DNA of 64,000 nt. Origin: Smallanthus sonchifolius. Lineage: Eukaryota > Streptophyta > Magnoliopsida > Asterales > Asteraceae. Position 1 is the stretch's first letter, and every line of letters starts with the position of its first letter. Positions 22,252-33,302 of the stretch are shown one piece after another. The notes beneath the pieces are model-generated. The model saw nothing but the letters and a program-made list of their open reading frames with translations, searched no databases and had not been told where the DNA came from. The DNA lies in assembly GCA_023525975.1 (NCBI GenBank), contig CM042043.1:35040001-35104000 (forward strand), given 5' to 3'. Made by a program: the position numbers and the translations under genes.

Positions 22252-22610
22252 GGGAAATGTTAGAATAAAAACTCACTTGAGTTGAAAAAACCTTGGAAAC
22301 CCTTTGAAAAAAATTAGATAATTTTTTTTTAAATTGGGATTGATTAATTGTATAAAAAAGGCATAGTCGCAAAAAAAAAAACAACGCCGAAGGGTATAAA
22401 AAATAAAAAACATGTAAAAAATAACCAAAATCGTCAGATTTAAAAAAAATGTCAGATTTTAAAAAACCACTCGGCGCTTTTTTATAATTTTTTCACCAAA
22501 AGATATAAAATGATTGTAGAATCCATTCCAAAAATAAATTTTTTTACATATGTAAAAACAAGGTTTTTAAGGTTTTTTTCAACTCAAGTGAGTTTTTATT
22601 ATAACCACCC
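22252..22610. mobile_element. TIR element family 2 (359 bp)
   Basis: The ends GGGAAATGTTAGAATAAAAA and, inverted, GGGTGGTTATAATAAAAACT continue into a shared CACTTGAGTTGAAAAAAACC for an imperfect inverted repeat of about 50 bp. (TA)n tracts flank both ends. It is non-coding. Confidence 0.8.
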
Positions 22611-23399
22611 TATATATATATATATATATCCTATATAATAAACAAGTAAAATATTGTGCCACTTGTCAGCACCACGTTTCACTTCAGCTTTTTTCACCCA
22701 AAAACCATATGGACCTAAAACGGGTTTACACGCGGGTCTAAAAGCGGGTTAAAAACAACCCGAATTAATACCCTATAAAAGCCTTTTAAACCTGGTCAGA
22801 CCTTTATCCCATCACTTCCCTTACAAAACCAAACCTAATCGCCACAACTGATCGAAGTTCTATCTCTTTGCCGTTCCTGATCGAAGCTCTTTCTTTTTCA
22901 TCTTTAACAACTGAACTTCAAAATCAAATCAAGAATCGGTATGTAATCTTTACTCTTCATCGATCTTACCTTTACGTATCGATCGGTTTTTTTCTATCAC
23001 GATTAACATTTATAGTGATTCCTCATCAAAGCTTCAAACCCTAAATAACTAATGCTCTCTCCAATCTGCCGCTTTCCTTTGGGTTCGATCTCAAAAGGTT
23101 TGTAATTTTTCTTTGATTGATTTCTTTCCTTTCTATTTCGTGAACATATTATTCATCATCCGTATCGCATTTTGCTGTTACAAGGGTTATATTGAAGTCG
23201 GTTTGCAGGGATTTATGCCTCTTGATTTAGGGTTTTTGATTATCGTCGGATAGTTTTTACAAAGGTATATTAAACCGGCTGTTATTTTTTTTTATAACCG
23301 TTGGATCCTTTCAATCGATTTCGTCAGGTATGTCTATTTCTTATTTTGATTTTTGTTTATCGCGTAATTCTTTTGAATCTGTTCATGTTTTAGGCAGAG

Positions 23400-23504
23400 A
23401 TGGAGTCGAGTAGAGGTGATTTCGTTAGATTTGATGAGGATTCAGTGGCGGAAGGGGATCGAAAATTTACTTTGGATGCGGTCCTCGATTCCAAATCCAG
23501 CCAG
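23400..23504 (+). pseudogene. Exon-like fragment inside the Helitron
   Basis: An ATG at 23400 opens 35 codons beginning MESSRGDFVRFDEDSVAEGD and ending at CCAG followed by GTTTGTGG, a plausible 5' splice site. Upstream, TTTTAGGCAG just before the ATG resembles a 3' splice site, and a CT-rich leader and TATA-like CCTATAAAAG lie further 5'. I do not recognise the protein. It may be a captured host exon or the element's own first exon. No downstream exon could be joined by eye. Confidence 0.35.
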
Positions 23505-24683
23505 GTTTGTGGAACTGAATCTCCTATTATGTTTTGCTAATTTTGTTCAATAAAAAGTGCTTTACCTTTGTCGAATTGATTTTCCATATTCTGATGATGT
23601 TCGAGTGTGTTTGTTTCTTAATCGAGATTGATGTGAACTAAATGATTTATTGTGTTTTAAGCTTATTGATGTTGTAATAAGAAGATGTATTTTAATCTGT
23701 TGATGTCTTCATGGTTAAGAGTCTAATGGCGGGTTACAACATAAAGGAAATAGTAAATGTAGCTCAAATTCAATGAAATAGTAATTTGGGGTTAAATGAG
23801 AAGGGATAAGACTTTAGGACGATGTTGTGTAAATGGGTAGAAAAACACTATCTTAAATATGTTGTTTATTTTAGTATAATGCCATCATGATGGTCTATAG
23901 TAGAATCCAACGGGCCCATCACTATCTTAATGCTATGCAAACTGTTAATAAAAAGGCTAAATGCTAATTTTACGCTTATGGTGTCTCACCTAATGTTTTC
24001 ATTGTGATTTTTATACATGTTTTTATTTTTTTATTAAGTTTCACTAGCAAATTTGAGAAATTATCATATCTGATCTTATTAGCTTTTCAATTAAGCTTGT
24101 TCTTTGTAAGAAAGGCAAAAAACACATATCATCTTGTAAAAAACCATAGTGCTTTCTTAAAAGACAAAGTAAATTAATTTAATCACCTTATGATTTGAGT
24201 ATAAAACTGATTTTGAACTGATTTGGAATGCAAAAATTACGTAATTATTAAATCCAAACTTTCCTTAATAGGTAATTAATCAATTATCTAAATAAAATGC
24301 TCAATCAAATCAACAATATCCTTTTTTGAATTTGAATTCCTAATTTAGGGACCTTTAAAACGCGTGAATGATTTCTATTTGATTTGGAATGCATAAATTA
24401 AGTAATTATTTATTGATTATTATGGAATAAATGAACTGGAATATTATTATGACTTTTTTTTTAATTTGAAAATGCAGCGAGGAACATGTTTGTTAATCTT
24501 TTACTATCTTCTAATGTGATAAAATGTAGCGAGAAACAGGGTTGTCAATTCCTCTGACCACATCGTCTATGCTTCAAATTTAGTCTACACAAGAGTTGGT
24601 TGATTTCTTGAAATACTTTCTGGCAGATAACATCACGAATGATGCTAATTTGTTAGAAAACTACGGGAAATATTGATAAGAAA

Positions 24684-25078
24684 AATGGGTTATGTAATGG
24701 AACTAGATTACAAGTCAAATATTTTGGTAATCGTTTTATCGAGGCAGAGATCATTTCTGGAAGCAATATTGGAACTCGCACATTTATTCTAAGAATCAAT
24801 TTGACACCTTCAGACAAAAGAATCCCTTTCAAGCTTAAAGAAGACAATTTCCACTCCCGGTTTGTTTCGCCATGACAATAAATAAGAGTTAGGGTCAATC
24901 ACTATCAAGGGTTGGATTGTTCTTGAGGCAACCGGTTTTCATTCATGGTCAATTATATGTTGCACTTTCAAGAGTTAAAAGCAGAGACATGTTACAAATT
25001 TTAGCCTTAGACAAGGATGAAAAAATTTCAAACAAAACATCCAACGTTGTATACAAAGAAATATTTACTGATTTATGA
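24684..25078 (+). pseudogene. Helitron Pif1-type helicase C-terminus, decayed
   Basis: The translation NGLCNGTRLQV, then (after a frameshift near 24838) FAMTINKS, GQSLSRVGLFL, VFIHGQLYVALSRV are conserved C-terminal blocks of Helitron and Pif1 helicases. A TAG replaces the Gln of the KSQGQS motif (CAG to TAG). The Rep domain and the N-terminal helicase motifs, including the Walker A site, are absent from the element. It is non-functional and useful only as proof of element identity. Confidence 0.85.
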
Positions 25079-25180
25079 ACTGTATTCATCATTTTTTTAG
25101 TCTCAAATTGTATTTTGTTTTAAATTTATTTTATTTATAACCCCGTGTAATACACAGGTTCTAACACTAGTATATATATA

Positions 25181-25660
25181 GGGGAATGCACTAAGAAGTG
25201 GTTTTTCGCTAAGAAATCCTAAGAAGTGGGTCAAACGAACTCCGATTGAGCTCATTCCAATGACATTGGAATCGTCTCATCGAACCCTAACCTGGACCCA
25301 AAAACCTAAATCCACTCCACCCGCACCCTCTTCCAACCTAAACCCCACCCCTCTTCCAACCCCACCCCAAAAAGACTAAAACCACCACCCCACCCCCCAA
25401 AAATCTAAACCCCCCACCCCACACCCCCAAAAACCTAAAACGCCACCCCCACCTCCTAAAAAAAACTTAAACCCTAAAAGCTAAACCCTAAGGTTAAAAT
25501 CCTAAAATTCAATGCTAAAATCTAAACCCTAAAAACTAAGATGATAAATTTCGACCATACGGTTCCAACGCCGCTAGAATAAGCTCAATCGGAGTTCGTT
25601 TGATATTGTTTTTTTAATGTTTTTATCATTTTTTAGATTTATTAGCGAAAAACAACTTAT
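25181..25660. mobile_element. TIR element family 3, C-rich interior
   Basis: It starts GGGGAATGCACTAAGAAGTG and TTTTTCGCTAAG after a TA tract; the right part has the inverted TTAGCGAAAAACAACTT near 25642 and AATCGGAGTTCGTTTG, complementary to the left CAAACGAACTCCGATT. The interior (25320-25500) is an irregular minisatellite of CCACCCC, CCCAAAAACCTAAA units. The last 40 bp before the next TA tract resemble the start of the element at 26211, so the right end may be chimaeric. Confidence 0.55.
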
Positions 25661-25704
25661 TATTTGAAGTTCATAAGAAAACTAACATTTAGGGAGAAAA
25701 ACAA

Positions 25705-25774
<70 letters not shown>
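25705..25774. repeat. (TA)n microsatellite
   Basis: This tract borders TIR family 1 copy 2; the tract continues after the element at 26161-26210. Confidence 0.95.
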
Positions 25775-25777
<3 letters not shown>

Positions 25778-26157
25778 GCATGTTCTTTTGAGAACCAACC
25801 ATATGTTGAGAACCGAAAGAACCGCACAAAACGTGTACATATCGCTTTAGTGAAAAAAGTAAAATTCAACAACAATGTTTTATTTATCTCTTTCCACTCT
25901 TAGTTTGAGTTTATCTCATCTCTCCTGAATTTTTTTAAGAAAAGTATAAAAATATGCATATATGCATTCATTTATGCATATAGTGTGAGTGCATATATGC
26001 ATTTAAAAAAACGACTATAAATTCGAGGTCTTTTAAAACCAAACCTTAAACATATTGAAATGTACATGAATTCTATTCAATTTATATTATAAATAGAGGA
26101 AGAGTTAATGCGGTTCTCACGGTTCTTAACATATTGTTGGTTATCAAAAGAACATAC

Positions 26158-26160
<3 letters not shown>
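25775..26160. mobile_element. TIR element family 1, copy 2 (386 bp)
   Basis: It is near-identical to 17445-17829 over its whole length, in the same orientation, with ends GGGGCATGTTCTTTTGAGAA and an inverted GGGGTATGTTCTTTTGATAA. (TA)n lies on both sides, as for copy 1. Confidence 0.88.
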
Positions 26161-26209
<49 letters not shown>

Positions 26210-26758
26210 AGGGTGAAGTTCATAAGAACACTAACATTTAGGGAGAGAAATAGAGAACTACTCTTTAAAGGTAAAAAAAAAAAATCATAACTCATAATAA
26301 AAATCAAAAACTAAAAAAATGGTTTGGAGACCTTGTTTCCCACGTCGTCCTCGTTCAAAAAAAACCTCAAAAAAATAGTCGTTTTAGCTTTAGGGTTTAG
26401 TTTTTGGGTTTAGCTTAGCTTTTAAGTTAAGTTTTTTGATGGGGGGTGGATGGGGGTTTAGGTTTTTTTGGGGTGGGTGGGGGGTTTAGGTTTTTGGGCA
26501 GTGGGTGGGGTGGGGTGAGGGGTTTAGGTTTTTGGGGGTGGGTTAGGTTTTTGGGTTGGTACTACACATATGCAGTATTACGTTTAGGGTTAGGTTTTTG
26601 AGGGTAGGGAGTGTGTGCGATGGGTTTAGGTTTTTGGGTGGGGGTGGATAGGTTTAGGTTTTTGGGTGGGGGTGGGTGGGTTTAGGTTTTTGGGTGAGGT
26701 GGGTGGGGGATTTAGGTTTTTGGGTGGGGGTGTGTGGGGGGGGGGGGGTTAGGGTTTT

Positions 26759-29745
26759 TGTCACACCCCCAAATTCCACTAACGGAGTTTTACCGTTTTG
26801 GAAGGTGACAAACCAGGATCTCAGACATCAGTTACTTCAAACGACACTATATGGGACTTGAAATGTAATAACATAAAAGTTCAAGGTTCGGAGTGTATAT
26901 GCGGAAGCGTTAAACGAAAATAAATGCGCAAAACAACGCGCCCAAGTCCAATTACAAACAAAAGATAAATATTATTCAGTAGATAATTATTTCAATTGGA
27001 GTCCAAGACACATGCATGACTTAACGTGATCCTGAGTGCCAACCTAAGAAAACATGTAAGAAAACGAGTCAACACTAGGTTGGTGAGTTCACAGATTTAA
27101 ATCATTTCAAATAAAAGCATTTGCGGATTATGTACATTCAATATGCATATCAATAGGTTGCATGCCTATATTCATGTTTTGCTAAAGCGATCGCAACCGA
27201 AACTGACAGTGTGTATGTTTGTTTTGCCTCCAGTCAGGTCTATCAACTCTGACTAATGTGTTAAGGTCAATATAACACCCGTTCGACCTCCAATCGAGTT
27301 AGCGCGACTAACACGGGTGGGGTTTGTCAAACCCAGTAGTACTACCAAAATTACCTCGTTCATACCATATTAACGGTCCGATGTGTGTGAGGACTTCTCA
27401 TGATAGTGTGTTACGCTTAGCCTCAACAGTGATATCATATGAATTACAATAAACCAAAAAGTTGTGACATGTTTTCTCCACCAAATAAAAACAGTAAAAG
27501 GGGCCGTGAAACTCACATGCGTTGCGTAGTAGGTAGTATCACACAAGTATGAGATTTAGAATCTCAAGTGTTAGCCTGCACGGCTTACGTATGCCCTATA
27601 ATTATAACACATAAGTTAGGGACATATGAGGTTTGTGACGACGACACGGAAGTTAGGACATCTTAACGCTTTCTAAGGATTTAAGAGTAGACGAACGTGT
27701 CTACGAAAATATATATATATATATTTCTTAAATTACTAATTAAGGATCAGAGTGTTACGAGTCGAACGTTAATAACGAATAATATTAAATAAATAAATAA
27801 ACTCGTACGTTAATGTCGTTTATAAAAGTTAGGAAAATAATATAATTTAATATATTATTTTTAGGCTTGTCGGATTAACTAAATAATCATTTGTGGAGAA
27901 ATAATAAATATAATATTTTTAATCGATATAATAAATGCGAGTAAATAATATAACTAATTATATTATTATTTAGTTTAAAACGTCACACGAGGTATAAAAC
28001 GATACGAAATAATATAAATATATATTATTTAGTAACATTAGTCACGGGTTGAAAATAATATAAATATATTATTTTATACGAAGTTACGGTTTGAAAATAA
28101 TATAAACATATTATTTTTGTTTGACAATAACATAAATATTTTATTTACAAAAGTGGGAATAATATAAAAATAGGTTAATAATTCAAACCCGAGCCTACGG
28201 GTTGTTTCTCGGGCTAAAACACATTTATATAATAATATAATATTATAGGGTTTGATTTTTATATTAAAATAATACAAGAAAATATGTTTAAAAATAAAAC
28301 AGTGTGGAGAGACTCGAACCCGGGTCTCTCTTACACAAGCACACACACTTAACCAGTCCCGCCCGCTAGGGTCATCGCAAATATATCCAGTTCCAATTTC
28401 TTTTAACAACCAGGCCCAACGAGATTTCCTTCCCCAAACATACCCAGATCGAATCCCGTCCCAAACACTGAATTTTGATCGCGAATAAGGTCAGAATTCA
28501 TAGGAGTTTTGATGCTTAGATGATTGCGAGACTGATGATGTAACCAATTATAAAAATGGTTACGATTTCGGTTGTTAATTTCATTCAAACAGAGTCGAAA
28601 CTCCGGGTTAAAAACACAGATTTGATTCGACTAAATCCTGTATTAAAACTTGATGAATTTATGGGGTTTTTAACAAACATTGAACTGCGAATCTAACTAT
28701 ATAATTTAATTTGATTGAGCTTAAGTCTAGATTAGGGTTCGATTAAACTCAATACGTGATGAACCCTAGAATCGGTTCATCACAGATTCGATGTTACATA
28801 CGTGAATTAACATAGGGCTTTCATAGGGTTGATTAAGGCGATTCTAACCATACTGTTTAATTGGATTAAAATTGAGTCTAATTTATAGTTTGACTAAAAC
28901 GTTTTCAAATAAAATTCCAGAATCTGATTTTGTAAAATTTGATGTTGTTTGATTCAATTGACAGGGGGTTTTCATTATACTGAGCATTACGAAACTACTG
29001 GTATGATTTAATTGCGATGAGAATGAGTCTTAAATCAAAATCCCCAAATCCGATTTCTTAAGAACCCTAGAATCGGATTTTGATTAAATCGATAATGTAA
29101 GCCCCGATTAGGATAGGGCTTTCATTCTATAGTATGAAACGAATCTAAAGAATGTTTCAATTACCTGGTTGAATATCGAATTGACAGAGCACGAGTAAGA
29201 CAGGGTTCGACGGCTGCGGGTTGATCCTCGTCGTCTCTGGTTGCTTCTTTGGCGCGGCTGGTGTGTGGGAAATCTTCTGATAGTCTCGTAAGAGGTTTGC
29301 AGGCGATTGATTTGAGAGTAGAATACGAGGATTAATCGAATTTGGTGATCGATTACAATGAGGCCGACGGTTATGAACATGATTATCATTATTTGCGTTT
29401 AATTCTATTAATGAGTATGATTAAGGCTTAATGATGATCGGTTAAAGCATTTAGGTGTTCATCAATTACAGAATTTGATTCAATTCCGTTATAACTCGCG
29501 AATTTGGAAATCAAAGAGTCTAATTTTGACTTTAAGAAGTCAACAGGATACAAATTTGTCAAATTTGACTTTGGGGAGTCAAATTATTCAGTTTGGTTTA
29601 ATTACCCAATTAGTCCTTGCAGTTTTGAGTTAAATTTGTGACCGAATTAGTCCTTGGGGTTAGATTTGACTAACGGGGTTAAGTTTTCAATAAGAAACTT
29701 AACGGAATAGTTAACGGGGTTAACCTAAAAAGTCGGATTGTCACA
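26759..29745 (-). repeat. 3' LTR of gypsy B (2987 bp)
   Basis: On + it runs from TGTCACACCCCCAAATTCC to GTCGGATTGTCACA. It includes AT-rich stretches with AATAATATAAATA repeats and a tRNA-like B box at 28311-28320 (minus-strand GGTTCGAGTC). The ORFs predicted within it (for example 28074-28409) occur in both LTRs and are not genes. Confidence 0.95.
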
Positions 29746-29852
29746 TCATCCCCTACTTGAAAGAATTTTCGTCCCGAAAATTAAATAAATAAATTTTTTT
29801 TTTCGGATTATCACATCATCCCCTAGTTAAAAGAATTTTCGTCCCGAAAATT
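29739..29852 (-). repeat. Polypurine tract and tandem duplication at the 3' LTR border
   Basis: On the minus strand AAGTAGGGGATGA directly precedes the 3' LTR and is the presumed polypurine tract. The block from TCACATCATCCCCTA to TTTTCGTCCCGAAAATT is duplicated about 66 bp further (29814-29852), giving a second tract AACTAGGGGATGA. Similar multiple tracts are known in some LTR families. Confidence 0.75.
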
Positions 29853-29863
29853 AGAATAGTACC

Positions 29864-30551
29864 TTAAGAGTTTGACGTGTAGTGCTTGAACAAATTAGGA
29901 TATTTGCGTATCATCTGATCCTCGCACTCCCACGTGAATTCCGGTCCGCGTTTCGAGTTCCAACGAACTCTGACAATCGGGATTTTACTGTGTTTTAACG
30001 TTTTGATTTCCCTATCCATGATTGTTATCGGTTCTTCAACGAACCACAGTTGTTCATCGGTTTGTAGTTCCTCAAGAGGAACTACGAGTGTTTCGTCTGC
30101 TAGACATTTCTTCAAGTTCAAGACATGAAAGACATCGTGTACACCACTAAGTCCTTCAGGTAGGTCCAGTTGATACGTTACTGGGCCAATTCTCTTCACT
30201 ATCTTGAATGGTCCAACCTAACGAGCATTCAGTTTGCCTCGTTTCCCGAAGTGAATCACACCCTTCCAAGGTGAGACTTTTGAATAGAAACATGTCGCCT
30301 ATTTGAAACTCTAACGGTTTACGACGCTTATCGGCATAACCCTTTTGACGATCACGAGCTGCCGTCATACGGTTTCGGATTTGAATGATCTTTTCAAAGG
30401 TTTCGAATACAAGTTTGGGACCTGTAAGTTGGCTATCCCCAACTTCAGCCCAACATATAGGAGATCGGCATTTACGTCCGTACAATGCCTCGAATGGTGC
30501 CGCCTTGATGATAGTGTGATAACTATTAATGTAGGAGAACTCCACTAGAGG
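29864..30551 (-). pseudogene. Gypsy B integrase C-terminus and chromodomain
   Basis: Reading starts within the integrase core at VEFSYINSYHTIIKAAPFEA, then LYGRKCRSPICW, RQKGYADKRRKPLEFQIGD. A frameshift near 30260 breaks the SPWKGV region, and the frame resumes as RIGPVTYQLDLPEGLSGVHD, FHVLNLKKCLAD and a chromodomain (VRVRWNSKRGPEFTWECED, YPNLF) ending at 29864. The DDE residues themselves are deleted, so no integrase activity is possible. The chromodomain puts the element among chromoviruses, in which this module directs insertion to particular chromatin. Confidence 0.88.
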
Positions 30552-31110
30552 TAAGTGAGGCTATTATTTGTGCATTCATGAAGGATATGATGCCCATAAT
30601 AGCACCACTCCTTTCGCCTTGGATGGAGAGGGTTTCTCCATTAGGAAGAGGAAGGCGAACGATTTTCTCGCGACAGATAATCTCAGCTTGGTTCTTAGAT
30701 AATCAGTCCATTCCGACAATCACGTCGAAACTACCGAGTGTGACCGGCATGAGATCAAAGTCAATTTTGTGACTAGTCAGTTCGAGTTTACAACCCTTAA
30801 GATCATGGGTTGCTTCTATTATTTGTCCGTTGGTTATTTCTATGGTGTATCTGTCTTCTAACAGGGTTGGGGTTTTTCTTAGTAGGCTGCTAAGTTTATT
30901 AGTCATGGAATTCCTATCAACATCAGTGTCAAATAGTACAGAAGCAAAATAGTTGTTTAGAAGGAACTTACCGGTAACCACGTTGTGGTCAAAACGAGCT
31001 TCTCCGGATCCTAGCACAAAGGCTCGCCCCTTTGCACCATTCCCTGCATTATTTCCCTGGTTGTTATTATCGCCTTGGTGGTTGTTGTTGTTGTTATCAT
31101 TTCCACCCCT
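30552..31110 (-). pseudogene. Gypsy B protease and stub of RT leader
   Basis: The frame continues from gag after its TAG through an Asn-rich linker to the protease (VTGKFLLNNYFASVLFDTDV, IEITNGQIIEATHDLKGCKL, LGSFDVIVGMD). The catalytic Asp-Thr-Gly is Asp-Thr-Asp here, a Gly to Asp change that should inactivate it. TGA at 30703-30705 replaces Trp of GMDWLS. The reading continues as LSKNQAEIICREKIVRLPLP and then GETLSIQGERSGAI, the leader of RT, before the large deletion that joins to the integrase C-terminus. Confidence 0.85.
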
Positions 31111-32281
31111 CTATAATTGTGGACAATCCTTTCGGAAGTGTCCTTCTTTTACACATTCAAAACAACCCTTGGTAAAACCCGGTTGTTGGAAAGGCTGCTT
31201 GGCTTGTAATTCCCCTCTGCAGTCTTTGGCAGCATGGCCCACCTTGCCACACCGCTGGCAACGGTTTTTGTCACAAGAACCGAGGTGGTGGTAATTACAT
31301 TTGTTACACCTGGGGTGTCTCCCAATATAACCACTTTGATGATGACCCGAAGAGGTCGACCGGTTGAAGTTCTTCGTAGGTTCAAACCTACGATGTTGTT
31401 GTTGCTGTGGTTGATTTGACTGAAATCCCATGTTGTTATTGCTACTGTCAAACTTCCTCTTGTTGTTGTCAGTAGACTTGGATGCTGACTTCCTGGGAGG
31501 TAGTGTCTTTTGGGTAACGGCTTGGTCCGTCAGTTTGTGAGCAAGACGGATGGTTTGTTGAATGGTAGTGGGGTTGGATGAAGTAACCATGCTCTGGATT
31601 TGTGGTACTAATCCACTGATGAACATTTCAATTTTCTTGTAGGGTGGTGTGACCATGTGAGGACACATCCCCGCTAATTCATGCGAGCGAGTGGTGTAGA
31701 GTTCTATTTCAGAACCTTCCATTTTTAGATTCCAGAATTCTCCCTCGAGTTTCTGAATCTCATCCCTGGGACAGTACTCTTCCTTCATCATGTTCTTGAA
31801 ATCTCCCCATGGTGATGCATTGGCCATGTCCAGACCTAGCATCTGGACCTGTGCATTCCACCATGTTAGGGCAGGACCCTCTAGAGTTCCCGATGCAAAT
31901 TTGACTCGGTCGACCACAGGGAAGTTACACATGGAGAACACAGATTCAATCTTTTCAAACCATCGGAGTAATCCGACAGCTCCCTCAGCTCCACTGAATG
32001 TGTGGGGCTTGCAGTCCATAAATGTCTTGAAGGTACAGACATGCTGACTGTTCGGTGGATTGTTCGCTTGCCCTGGATTAGAAAGAGTAGGTTGGGTTTA
32101 GGAAAGAGTGGAATAAATGTGTACAGTTGGTTGTCTAGAATTAACGGTTAACAGGTTTACCTGCAACGTGTGCTGCTAAGGCTTCAGCAACACTGTCATT
32201 AATCAACGCGGCCAGTTCGGCTGGTGTCAGGTTGATATTTCCACGACCACCGTTGCGACCGCCACGTCCACGTCCGACCAT
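31111..32281 (-). pseudogene. Gypsy B gag with capsid and zinc knuckles
   Basis: The N-terminus MVGRGRGGRNGGRGNINL starts at the ATG at 32281 and is open to 32161. An 88-base stretch (32073-32160) with GT and AG borders follows, after which the frame GQANNPPNSQ leads into the capsid domain (FMDCKPHTFSGAEGAVGLLR, RVKFASGTLEGPALTWWNAQ, FKNMMKEEYCPRDE). Two zinc knuckles close the protein (CQRCGKVGHAAKDC, CFECVKEGHFRKDC). An upstream zinc-like CNKCNYHHLGSC is also visible. A TAG at 31111-31113 ends it in frame with protease. Spliced or frameshifted readings are discussed in the findings. Main part MDCKP to PQL is 302 residues and intact. Confidence 0.85.
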
Positions 32282-32626
32282 GATTTTTCATATTCACAAA
32301 CACAAGAAATGAGTAAATACATCGCATATTGGCATCACTCAAGTGTAAGCAAACAGAAGGAGATGTGTAAAGACATGCATGTTTATGATTTTAGTACAAG
32401 GCTAACTTAAATCATAAGGCCATAGGATAAATGGTTCAACTCAAACAGTTCACTAAGATTTTATTGGAATGGGAACATCCTTACCCATTTAGGTTTTTAT
32501 TTGAAACATAAAGAAATGACAAAATAAGATAAGATAGAATAGAATGGAATATCAAGCTCCACTGCCGGCGGATGAGATGACTGATTCAGCATCATCCTCC
32601 TCTACTTCCCCGGGCTCATCCTCAGG

Positions 32627-33194
32627 CTAAAAATCGGGTACTTCAGCTGGCTCTAGAGCTGCTGCAAGTTGTATCTCTAACTCTCCAATTCTTTCCTGAG
32701 ATTCTACTTCAGCCTCCTCGAGTGCATTCACTCTAGCCTGCAACGCCCTTACCTCGTCCACTAATGCATTATGCAAGCGGTCAGTGCCTGCCAGTTCTGC
32801 TACTAGCAGATCTATCCTATGATCCGTTTGTTTCTGTCCTCTTAACAGACCTGTGATTGCTCCTGCTGCGTCTCTCATATTCCGGATCTCTCGATCCATA
32901 GTTGCTACAAATGCTGCAAAGGCTTGCTCCAAGTGACAAGGTAATAATGGTAAACGTGGTCCTGATGATGACGAAGCTCCAAAGTACGGTGATGGAACTC
33001 GTTCCTGTCTAACCCATTTGCTCAGTAAACCGGGGGTACCAATCCCAGCCACTCCTATTTCGGATATGCATGGGCTCTCCATACACAATAGAGTTATCAA
33101 TTGGCTCAAGCCTACGCCTCTTGGACTCCGGTGATGCAATGGCAGGAATGTCATGTTCCTGATTGGTAGGTGGTGAAGATGGTGGTGTAGACAT
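32627..33194 (-). pseudogene. Gypsy B coiled-coil ORF upstream of gag
   Basis: The first part (from the ATG at 33194) begins MSTPPSSPPTNQEHDIPAIA and reads 61 residues to about 33009 with a TGA stop. The continuing homologous reading is in another frame: PYFGASSSSGPRLPLLP, then a heptad-rich helix (LHNALVDEVRALQARVNALE) and an acidic end, stopping at 32627. One frameshift near 33010 would join the two. The function is not known; coiled-coil leader ORFs before gag occur in other plant gypsy elements. It lies between primer site and gag. Confidence 0.6.
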
Positions 33195-33287
33195 AAATCC
33201 TGAAACATAAGGAGTAAGTGTCTATGCCAAGTAACTAATGTGTGTGGCTATAGTCTAGAATGCAGTCCTAGTTCTCTATAACCAATG

Positions 33288-33299
33288 GCTCTGATACCA
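33288..33299 (-). promoter_or_regulatory. Primer binding site of gypsy B, tRNA-iMet
   Basis: The minus strand reads TGGTATCAGAGC three bases inside the 5' LTR and continues as CATTGG. Confidence 0.93.
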
Positions 33300-33302
33300 A
33301 TC

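Larger units (their letters stand above)
22629..25170 (+). mobile_element. Helitron (2.5 kb) with decayed helicase
   Basis: The 5' end is TCCTATATAATAAACAAGTA after an A (22628). The 3' end is a short hairpin CCCGTGTAATACACAGG, then TTCTAACACTAG, followed by a T (25171). TC...CTAG ends, the terminal hairpin and A/T insertion are the diagnostic Helitron structure. Inside are a promoter-like start (CCTATAAAAG near 22771), CT-rich leader, an exon-like ORF (23400-23504) and the remains of a Pif1-type helicase (24684-25078). It was inserted in a TA tract. It is not autonomous in its present state. Confidence 0.88.

Noticed and set aside
28311..28320. A tRNA gene in the gypsy B LTR
   Set aside because: Only a B-box-like match; no cloverleaf, no anticodon arm or acceptor stem could be formed.
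28074..28588. ORFs inside the gypsy B LTR
   Set aside because: Both LTRs carry them, they have no recognisable domain and they lie in AT-rich repeats.
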